Assembly (NCBI GenBank): GCA_003219995.1
Contig: QHRC01000174.1
Coordinates: forward strand, 1-5,060
Direction of reading: 5' to 3'
From: Verrucomicrobiota bacterium
GTDB taxonomy: Bacteria > Verrucomicrobiota > Verrucomicrobiia > Chthoniobacterales > UBA10450
DNA length: 5,060 nt
The notes under the pieces are model-generated. The model was not told the DNA's origin. It saw only the letters and a list, made by a program, of their open reading frames with translations, and did not search any database. The position numbers and the translations under genes are program-made. Positions 1 through 4,884 of this stretch are shown here, piece after piece; position 1 is the stretch's first letter; each line of letters opens with the position of its first letter.

Positions 1-162
1 CGCGCGCTGTGCGGTTGCATCGGTACTGCCGTTGTCGACCACGATGATTTCGCGTGGAATGCTCGTGACTGCGACAGCGCGAACAACGTCGCCGATCGGT
101 TCCTCCTCATTCAACGCCGGAATGATGACGCTGACCCAGACCACATTTGCAGACGCATTCAT
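1..162 (-). CDS. Family 2 glycosyltransferase, N-terminal fragment (cut by window edge)
   Basis: Only the first 54 codons are present; the gene continues beyond the left edge. The translation shows the two hallmarks of a GT-A-fold family 2 glycosyltransferase: first beta strand plus nucleotide-binding loop SVIIPALNEEEPIG (residues 11-24), then EIIVVDNGSTDAT (38-50), whose Asp-43 is the conserved uracil/nucleotide-contacting aspartate of the family. The ALNEEEPIG form is typical of polyprenol-phosphate (dolichol-phosphate mannosyl/glucosyltransferase-like) members, so transfer of a sugar from a nucleotide-sugar to a lipid carrier or glycan is a reasonable guess. Donor and acceptor cannot be told without the rest of the protein. 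The ATG (162-160) overlaps the stop of the upstream MgtE-like gene in an ATGA arrangement and no Shine-Dalgarno sequence precedes it, so translation probably depends on coupling. The family call is secure; the function is open. Confidence 0.9.
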   Translation of the reverse strand, partial: MNASANVVWVSVIIPALNEEEPIGDVVRAVAVTSIPREIIVVDNGSTDATAQRA

Positions 163-1157
163 CGGAAGACCAACCATGCGCCGGTGAAATAAAACACCAG
201 CGCGAAGAAATCCGCGAGCGCGAGCGTGACGGGCCCGGCCGCTATTTTCGGGTCGAGCTTCAACCAGTGCAGCAACGATGGCACGCTTAGCCCGAAGAAA
301 CACGCGCTGACCAGCGAGAGAGAAATGCTTCCGCCGATGACGAACGCACCGCGAACGTCGTGTCGCCAGATCCAAACAATCGCGCTGACCACGAAGCCGC
401 ACCCGAGTCCGAGCAACACGGCCGTCCCGATTTCTCGCCGTAGCGCCCTAAGAAACCAGTTCCAGGTCACGCGGGCTGAGCGCAACGCCTGGATGGTCAC
501 GCTCATCGATTGCGTGCTGACGCTTTCATTGAGCCCCAGCACCATCGTCAGAAAAAATGCGATGACGAGACTGCGCGCGAGGGTCAGTTCAAACGCGCCG
601 GCAAGCATCGCGCAGATTGTCCCGCCTGCCACCGTCGCCAAAAGCCAGGGAAAACGATAACGGAACATGCGCCACGGCGATGCGTCGCGCACTTGCGCAA
701 GATGAAAGCCAAGCGCCTCGAAGAAATCGTCGCGAGCACCTTCACTTTCGGTTTCCTCCGTTTCGAGAACGCTCTGCATGAACACGTCCGAATCGACAAC
801 TCCAATCACATGACGTTCCGCATCCACCACCGGAAAGGCGAGGAACTTGTAGAGGACGAAAAACTCACAGGCTTCCAGGACCGTCGCTTCGGCGGGCAAA
901 GCGATCACCCGCGGAACCATGATCTCCCGCAATCGCGTAGTCGGTGAGCCGGTGAGCAAACGGCGCGTTGGAACCACGCCGACGAGTCGCTTACCTTCGT
1001 CCACTGCATAAAAATAAATGACGCGCTCACCAATGCCTTCGCGTCGAATCGCCTCGAGCGCTTTCTCCACGCTCGCATCTGCTTCGAGCAAAGGAAAATC
1101 TGTGCGCGCGTAGTCCAGCGCCGGCGCGTTAAAATCGACCGCGCCAGAAAGTTTCAT
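159..1157 (-). CDS. MgtE-family (SLC41-like) magnesium transporter/channel, short form with CBS pair and no MgtE_N domain
   Basis: This 332-residue inner-membrane protein is predicted to carry Mg2+ or another divalent cation. Two CBS domains lie at about residues 23-75 and 78-132 (second one ending FPVVDAERHVIGVVDSDVF). A linker helix follows, then the five-helix MgtE pore domain, with membrane segments at about 169-190, 196-222, 243-264, 272-297 and 308-331. The family patterns RFPWLLA (168-174), STQSMSV (214-220) and LDPKIAAGPVTLALAD (301-316) are clear. Asp-316 falls where the pore/metal-site aspartate of well-studied MgtE proteins (Asp432 in Thermus) lies. Usual MgtE proteins are about 450 residues; here the roughly 120-residue superhelical MgtE_N Mg2+-sensor domain is absent and the CBS domains begin near the N terminus. 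The usual GGN in front of xxTQS is replaced by NES (210-212). The start ATG overlaps the epimerase stop (ATGA) and lacks a ribosome site. Family is confident; the ion and gating are inferred. Confidence 0.88.
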   Translation of the reverse strand: MKLSGAVDFNAPALDYARTDFPLLEADASVEKALEAIRREGIGERVIYFYAVDEGKRLVGVVPTRRLLTGSPTTRLREIMVPRVIALPAEATVLEACEFFVLYKFLAFPVVDAERHVIGVVDSDVFMQSVLETEETESEGARDDFFEALGFHLAQVRDASPWRMFRYRFPWLLATVAGGTICAMLAGAFELTLARSLVIAFFLTMVLGLNESVSTQSMSVTIQALRSARVTWNWFLRALRREIGTAVLLGLGCGFVVSAIVWIWRHDVRGAFVIGGSISLSLVSACFFGLSVPSLLHWLKLDPKIAAGPVTLALADFFALVFYFTGAWLVFR

Positions 1158-2293
1158 CGCGAGACGTTTTGGACTTTGTGCACGATTCCTTTGCTGCGCA
1201 GGATCTCGGCGGCTTCGCTGAAATAATCGCGCACGTCGGACTGTGCACGGACCCAGTCGAGATAACGCGCGATGCCTTCGGCCAGATCGACACGTGGTTC
1301 ATAACCAGCGGCGCGAATCCGCTTCGTGTCGCTGGTAAGATGTCGCATCTCGCCGGGACGGAATTCGCCCTTGATTTCGGGCGCGATGTCGATTTTGAGT
1401 GCGGCGCAAAGTTGTTCGGCGACTTCGCGGATCGGCGTGCCGTGACCGCTGCCGACGTTCGCGGGCAATCCGTCGAGCTTGTCGGTTTCGGCGGCGAGCA
1501 AGTTCGCACGCGCAATGTCGTCGACGAAGGAAAAGTCGCGTGTTTGCTCGCCATCTTCATACAAGACGGGTGCCAGATCGTTCAGCAATCGCGTGCAGAA
1601 AATCGCGATCACGCCGGTGTAGGGATTGAAGATCGATTGCCGCGGGCCGTAAGTGCACGCGTAACGCAGCGCGACGGTGGGGATGCCGACCTGCTTTCCC
1701 CAGAGGAGCACGAGTTTTTCCTGATCGACTTTCGTCAGCCCGTAAACGGTTTCACCACCGACGGGTGCGTTCTCTGGCGTCGGCGCGCTTTTTGTAATCG
1801 CGCCGCAAATAGGGCAATGAACCTGCCAGTCGCCGCGCCGCAATTGCTCGACCGGGCGGACAGGCGGAAAAATCAAACCGTGCTTCGGACAAATGCCGGC
1901 GCCTTCGCTGTAAACCGCTTGCGAGCTCGCGACGATTATTTTTTGGACCGACAATTTCTTTTCGCGGATCACCTCGAGCATTTGCGCTGTGCCCAACGAA
2001 TTAACGTGAACGTATTTCGCGATCTCCGGCATGTAGCCGCCGTAGGCCGCCTGGTGAAAGATGATGTCGATCTGGTCGAGCGCGGTCGCGATGGTTTCGC
2101 GATCGCGCAAGTCGCCCTGAATGAATTCCGCCTTCTCGTTAATCCACGCAGGTTTGCCGCGACGGTGCGTTTGCGGCTCCAGATTGTCGAGCACGCGAAT
2201 TTTCCAGCCTTCTTGCACCAGTAAATCGGCAATGTGCGATCCGATCAGGCCGGCTCCGCCGGTGACAAGTGCGCGTTTTCTGTCTTTCGCCAT
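1154..2293 (-). CDS. Extended-SDR NAD-dependent sugar-nucleotide epimerase/dehydratase, probably dTDP-L-rhamnose 4-epimerase-like
   Basis: This is a 379-residue cytosolic Rossmann-fold enzyme. The NAD(P) loop is TGGAGLIG (11-18), Asp-36 follows beta-2 as the likely NAD-ribose ligand, and the catalytic set is Ser-123/124 (ASSQAVYSEG) with YGLTK (Tyr-184, Lys-188). The C-terminal sugar-nucleotide half includes YGPRQSIFNPYTG (215-227) and DGEQTRDFSFVDDIARA (247-263). Between the catalytic Ser and Tyr sits an insert of about 45 residues with CPKHG (Cys-135, His-138) and CPICG (Cys-160, Cys-163), spaced like a zinc ribbon. I recall such an insert in dTDP-L-rhamnose 4-epimerase-type enzymes (6-deoxy-L-talose formation), but a UDP-galactose/glucuronate-type substrate is not excluded. 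It ends in ATGA overlap with the MgtE-like gene. Upstream lies a palindromic repeat and no clear Shine-Dalgarno. The enzyme class is sure; the substrate is inferred. Confidence 0.9.
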   Translation of the reverse strand: MAKDRKRALVTGGAGLIGSHIADLLVQEGWKIRVLDNLEPQTHRRGKPAWINEKAEFIQGDLRDRETIATALDQIDIIFHQAAYGGYMPEIAKYVHVNSLGTAQMLEVIREKKLSVQKIIVASSQAVYSEGAGICPKHGLIFPPVRPVEQLRRGDWQVHCPICGAITKSAPTPENAPVGGETVYGLTKVDQEKLVLLWGKQVGIPTVALRYACTYGPRQSIFNPYTGVIAIFCTRLLNDLAPVLYEDGEQTRDFSFVDDIARANLLAAETDKLDGLPANVGSGHGTPIREVAEQLCAALKIDIAPEIKGEFRPGEMRHLTSDTKRIRAAGYEPRVDLAEGIARYLDWVRAQSDVRDYFSEAAEILRSKGIVHKVQNVSR

Positions 2294-2320
2294 GACAGGC
2301 GCATCGTAATGGACGTAGTT

Positions 2321-2380
2321 TTGTAGGGCAACCGCTCCGGTTACCGTCGCTTTTGGCAGGCGGAGGGCCTCCCCCTATAA
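2321..2380. repeat. 60-bp REP/MITE-like composite palindrome
   Basis: The ends form near-perfect terminal inverted repeats: TTGTAGGG (2321-2328) against CCCTATAA (2373-2380), 7 of 8 positions complementary. Inside are two further palindromes. AACCG-CTC-CGGTT (2330-2342) is a perfect 5-bp stem with a 3-nt loop, and GGAGG-G-CCTCC (2362-2372) is a perfect dyad. The element occupies most of the gap between the DUF2064 gene and the epimerase gene, ending two bases short of the former's stop codon. Its makeup fits a repetitive extragenic palindrome or a small non-autonomous element mobilised by a RAYT-type or other transposase. Only one copy is in the window, so its repetitive nature is inferred from structure and from resemblance to intergenic palindromes of Verrucomicrobiota. 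It could modulate read-through or mRNA stability, but no T-tract follows in the direction of the genes, so a standard terminator is unlikely. Confidence 0.6.
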
Positions 2381-2381
2381 T
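2353..2381 (+). promoter_or_regulatory. Sigma70-like promoter sequence inside the palindromic repeat, pointing antisense
   Basis: TTGGCA (2353-2358, five of six to the -35 consensus) is followed after exactly 17 bases by TATAAT (2376-2381, perfect -10). It faces rightward, so a transcript would start near 2388 and run antisense to the DUF2064 gene. The -10 overlaps the right terminal repeat of the palindrome. The match is good for GC-rich DNA, but no plus-strand gene lies downstream, so it may be chance or a property of the repeat family. Confidence 0.3.
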
Positions 2382-2382
2382 C

Positions 2383-3159
2383 TTATTTTTCCAGCGCCCA
2401 GATGCGGGCGCGGCCTTCGCGCTCGACGATCTCGCGCAAAAATGCTCGTGTCGCGGGAGCGGTGTTGATTGTCGATCTTGCGTTCTCGCCGAGGAGCTCA
2501 TCGCAAACACGCCGCAACGTGCTGCGATCATCGACATCATAACAAGTGGGCAGAAATTCCACCGGCAGTTTGAGCTCGGCTGCGCGCTGCACAGTTTGGT
2601 CGAAAACGCGCTCGGTGCTCCAGTCGATCTCCTCAAAAAGCCGATGATAATTTTTCTTCATCCCGATCAAGTAATAGCCGCCGTCGTCTGACGGCCCGAG
2701 CACCATGCGATCATTTTGGACCGACAATAAGTTCACAGCTTGCGTGTAACATTCAGCCGAAACAGTCGGGCTGTCCGAATCGATCAGGCAAACCGAGGTG
2801 AAGCCAATCCTAAAAAGGTCTTCGTTGGCGGCGGCAAGCCTTTCTCCAAATCCTTTGCCGCGCTGCGGCAGGAGATCGAAATCGTGCGGCAGGATCTCGA
2901 TGTACGCTTCCTCCGCCCCGACCGGAGTGTAAACGGCAATTCCTCGCGCGCTGTCGCCTGTCGCTTTAGCAATCGCATCGGCCGTGTCGCGCAGGAAACA
3001 TGCGCTGAGTTGGGCCGCTTCCTCAGTTGTGAGTGGCGGAACGAGGCGCGTTTTTACCCGGCCGGCGCGCGGTGCTTTCGTCATCACGGCGAGTGCGCAG
3101 CACGCCTCAGCGTCCGGATCCAACAAATTGGGATCGAGAACGCGATGAACAACCTTCAT
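2383..3159 (-). CDS. TIGR04282/DUF2064-family glycosyltransferase-like protein (nucleotide-diphospho-sugar transferase fold)
   Basis: This 258-residue soluble protein has a GT-A-like nucleotidyl/glycosyl transferase fold. Family motifs appear in order: LAVMTKAPRAGRVKTRL (23-39), the nucleotide-binding first strand and loop; LLPQRGKGFGERL (96-108); LIDSDSPTVS (125-134), the acidic Asp-x-Asp-like metal site region; LGPSDDGGYYLIGM (154-167); and DVDD (208-211). Members are annotated as transferase 1, rSAM/selenodomain-associated, or as arsenosugar-biosynthesis glycosyltransferases. They are generally expected to handle a nucleotide-activated sugar, with true substrates mostly unproven. The N terminus carries about 20 residues before the first strand; ATG 3159 is the most upstream sensible start, with only a weak purine stretch (GGCGAG) in front. 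It starts 21 bases after the methyltransferase stop, so the two are very likely co-transcribed. No radical-SAM ArsS or ArsM-type gene is visible here, so an arsenosugar role is unsupported. Confidence 0.88.
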   Translation of the reverse strand: MKVVHRVLDPNLLDPDAEACCALAVMTKAPRAGRVKTRLVPPLTTEEAAQLSACFLRDTADAIAKATGDSARGIAVYTPVGAEEAYIEILPHDFDLLPQRGKGFGERLAAANEDLFRIGFTSVCLIDSDSPTVSAECYTQAVNLLSVQNDRMVLGPSDDGGYYLIGMKKNYHRLFEEIDWSTERVFDQTVQRAAELKLPVEFLPTCYDVDDRSTLRRVCDELLGENARSTINTAPATRAFLREIVEREGRARIWALEK

Positions 3160-3180
3160 CTCGCCGAAGCTGTTCGCAGC

Positions 3181-3894
3181 TTAATCCTTTTCGCAGAGCG
3201 CGTACTGATAACGACCGTCCTGCCAGGTCTTGACCCGTTTCCACGGTTGCGACGAAAAGATTCTCTCAAACCCAATCGCGGAAAAAACTGTGGCCTTCCG
3301 CGGCTCGCGATAACCGTTGCCGGAATGGGTCATGCTCGCAAGTAGCCACATGGCGAATAGTGGAATGGATGCCCAAATCGTATAACGCGGCTCGGCAATG
3401 AAACAGCGCCCGCCCGGTTTTAGCACCCGGTACATCTCCGCCACGGCGCGGGCGCGATCCGGCAAAATGGTGAAGAGGCGCGACGCAATCAGCACATCGA
3501 ATTGCGCGTCCGTAAACGGCAGATTTAGCACGTTCACGCGCGCAAAACAACAGTTACGCAAGCCCAGCGCGGACGCGCGTTCACGCGCCCAGGTGAGCTG
3601 GTTTTCAGAACGATCCACTCCTGTAACGGAAATGTTCGGAAAGCGTTTCGCGAGCTGCGCGGAATAAAATCCAGGTCCGCAACCAAGCTCGATGACCAGC
3701 GTACCCGACGCTGCGCTGCCATTCGGCCAAAGCGCGGTAATTATCCGCTCGGTGTCGTCTCGAAAAAGTCGCTCCCGGCAAAATGCGTAAAGCCACGCGA
3801 CGTGCTCGAAGAGGCTTTCGTTTTGCGGAGCTGTAACCGTAGATGTTGATGTTTGGATCGGCTCCTTGACTGCTACGCTAACGGTGGGCGGCAT
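3181..3894 (-). CDS. Class I SAM-dependent methyltransferase
   Basis: This 237-residue cytosolic protein has the Rossmann-like SAM-binding core. Motif I is VIELGCGPG (67-75). The acidic residue that binds the SAM ribose is Asp-94 in VTGVDRSENQ, motif post-II is FDVLIASRLF (132-141), and motif III is VLKPGGRCFIAEPR (157-170). Residues 171-189 are unusually hydrophobic (IWASIPLFAMWLLASM), which may form the acceptor pocket or a membrane-facing helix. The C terminus ends in a beta hairpin (WQDGRYQYALCEK). The methyl acceptor cannot be told from sequence; a sugar, lipid or small-molecule acceptor would fit its place ahead of a glycosyltransferase-like gene and an epimerase. The first 25 residues are low-complexity Thr/Ser/Val and may be disordered. 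The ATG start is supported by an AGGA ribosome site nine bases upstream. It seems to be the first gene of the minus-strand train, since the DNA beyond it turns to plus-strand debris. Confidence 0.9.
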   Translation of the reverse strand: MPPTVSVAVKEPIQTSTSTVTAPQNESLFEHVAWLYAFCRERLFRDDTERIITALWPNGSAASGTLVIELGCGPGFYSAQLAKRFPNISVTGVDRSENQLTWARERASALGLRNCCFARVNVLNLPFTDAQFDVLIASRLFTILPDRARAVAEMYRVLKPGGRCFIAEPRYTIWASIPLFAMWLLASMTHSGNGYREPRKATVFSAIGFERIFSSQPWKRVKTWQDGRYQYALCEKD

Positions 3895-4161
3895 CGTTTT
3901 AGTTCCTGTTTGATATGTAGCCGGTGGACTTTTTCACAAAGTGATTACTGATTCTTTATCTATTTGAAACCTTCTTCATCATCATCACGTTGCGAACAAA
4001 GTCGATTCTCAAACAACCGCACAAGCAATATTCCCTACACAGGTGCTGTTGATAACAGTTTCACCAACCGCCGACAATCAGCGATGTGGAGGAATGGACG
4101 AAAATTTTTTTGCTTATTCAAAGTTGTTGGCTTCTTACTGGTGAATGCTTTAACACGACTG
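3895..4161. other. Intergenic region without a recognisable gene
   Basis: This stretch is AT-richer than its surroundings and separates the minus-strand methyltransferase from plus-strand gene debris. It must hold the promoter of the methyltransferase, but I find no convincing -35/-10 pair. A small dyad TCAC-AAA-GTGA lies at 3934-3944 and an A4T7 run at 4101-4111. The plus frame is open from before 3964 into the cyclase remnant, yet its translation (Ser-rich, then Arg/Asn-rich) resembles no part of a cyclase. It is therefore probably unrelated DNA that became joined to the remnant near 4160. Confidence 0.5.
3903..3907 (-). promoter_or_regulatory. Shine-Dalgarno (AGGAA) of the methyltransferase gene
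   Basis: Read on the minus strand, CAGGAACTAAAACG precedes the ATG at 3894. AGGA lies nine bases from the start, a normal spacing. It is the clearest ribosome site in the window and supports this start. The epimerase, MgtE-like and GT2 genes have no comparable site. Confidence 0.5.
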
Positions 4162-4602
4162 GATGGAGATCAGAACGAGCATCTGACCGTCGAGGGATTA
4201 AAAAAGTGGGAAGCCGATCACGGCCAGATTCCTGCTGGCGCATTCGTCGCCATGCGGACCGATTGGTCGAAGCGCTGGCTGGACGGCGCGAAAATGGAAA
4301 ACAAAGACGCAAAAGGCGTTTCTCATTATCCTGGCTGGAGCTTGCCCGCGCTGAAATATCTTTACGAAGAAGGCAAGATCACCGCGTCAGGGCATGAAAC
4401 GACCGGCACGGACCCGGGCGTCGCCACAACAAAGGACGATTACTCGCTCGAGACTTACATCTTGAGCACAAACCACTATCAAATCGAACTGCTCACTAAT
4501 CTCGATCAAGTCCCAGAATCCGGCGCGATTGTCGTGATCAGCTTCCCAAAACCGAAGGGCGGTTCGGGATTTCCCGCGCGCGTGTTTGCGATTTTGCCAT
4601 AG
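4162..4602 (+). pseudogene. 5'-truncated cyclase / kynurenine formamidase-like (PF04199) gene, C-terminal part only
   Basis: From about 4162, and clearly from 4183 (LTVEGLKKWEADHG), the translation reads as the C-terminal half to two-thirds of a cyclase-family metal-dependent hydrolase. It contains IPAGAFVAMRTDWSKRW, SHYPGWSLPALKYL, ITASGHETTGTDPG, LETYILSTNHYQIELLTNLDQVP and a terminal FPKPKGGSGFPARVFAILP before a TAG stop. These are ordinary conserved blocks, so this part has hardly decayed. What is missing is the N-terminal part carrying the HxGTHxDxPxH metal-binding signature of the family; it appears in no plus frame upstream. The open frame extends back to an ATG at 3964 and another at 4084, but neither has a ribosome site and the added residues do not match the family. 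Most likely an inactive remnant of recent truncation; expression as a novel chimeric protein of 172-212 residues is possible but unsupported. Confidence 0.75.
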
Positions 4603-4652
4603 CGATTCGGTTGACCTAAAGCGCAGGCGGCGTTAATCCCGGCCATCGCGGG

Positions 4653-4752
4653 ATGAACCTGATCGAACAACTTCAAGCACGCGTCAGTTGCGGTGACGGG
4701 CGCAACGGGGACGCTGCTCCTCGACCGCGGGCTGCCGGTAGCGAAACGTTAA
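4653..4752 (+). pseudogene. N-terminal stub of a homocysteine S-methyltransferase gene, frameshifted and truncated
   Basis: From ATG 4653 the frame reads MNLIEQLQARVSCGDG (to 4700). After a one-base shift within 4701-4710 the next frame reads TLLLDRGLPV (4711-4740), followed by AKR and TAA (4750-4752). Joined, this matches the start of homocysteine S-methyltransferase domains (alone or fused to methylenetetrahydrofolate reductase), which open M-N-L-x-E-x-L-Q-x-R-V-x-x-G-D-G-A-M-G-T and then LLxxRG. The GAMGT core is the part that is damaged: GGGCGCAACGGGGACG is one base longer than an intact GGG-GCG-ATG-GGG-ACG would be. Everything after about residue 30, including the catalytic cysteines that bind zinc, is absent. 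The identification rests on a short stretch but on a distinctive motif in the right order and at the natural start. It cannot be functional. Confidence 0.6.
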
Positions 4753-4875
4753 ATACTATGTTGGCACAGGTTTTTAGAGTTTAGACTCGATCCTTTCATG
4801 GTCGAAAATGTGCTCATCCAAATTGACCGAAAGTCGCGACACGAACGAAGATAAGCTTTGAATTCACCCCGTGAG
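4753..4875. other. Short intergenic region before the GIY-YIG gene
   Basis: I see no gene here. A stop at 4852-4854 closes the GIY-YIG frame upstream. TTGACC (4823-4828) would be a fair -35 box, but the best -10 at proper spacing (GAAGAT, 4847-4852) is poor, so no promoter is called. Confidence 0.4.
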
Positions 4876-4884
4876 ATGAGAGAT

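Noticed and set aside
226..947. Overlapping plus-strand open frames opposite the MgtE-like gene
   Set aside because: Their translations are low-complexity and Arg/Ser/Pro-rich without family motifs; the minus strand encodes a full CBS-MgtE protein.
1169..2224. 351-codon open frame on the plus strand opposite the epimerase gene
   Set aside because: Long antisense frames are common in GC-rich genes. Its translation has no recognisable motifs, while the minus frame is a complete SDR enzyme.
2303..2331. Possible minus-strand promoter for the epimerase gene (TTGCCC, 17 bp, TACGAT)
   Set aside because: Each box matches only four of six bases, and the transcript would begin almost at the ATG, leaving no leader.
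2361..2390. GGAGGGCCTCC dyad as a rho-independent terminator
   Set aside because: The stem is short with almost no loop. The T-run at 2386-2390 lies on the plus-strand side, some distance off, and would not end the minus-strand genes.
2353..2691. Plus-strand 112-codon frame starting in the palindromic repeat, just downstream of the promoter-like sequence
   Set aside because: The promoter-like pair made it tempting, but the start lies inside the -35 box, there is no ribosome site, and the protein is the mirror of the DUF2064 gene.
3934..3944. TCAC-AAA-GTGA dyad upstream of the methyltransferase as an operator
   Set aside because: Four-base arms are expected by chance, and no promoter could be placed relative to it.
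4603..4652. Riboswitch or promoter before the homocysteine methyltransferase stub (TTGACC at 4611, CCCG/CGGG stem at 4638-4652)
   Set aside because: The -10 at the right spacing is poor, the stem is only four bases, and I could not match the sequence to SAM or SAH riboswitch cores.
4798..4854. 18-codon frame MVENVLIQIDRKSRHERR
   Set aside because: No ribosome site, no similarity I recognise, and too short to distinguish from chance.
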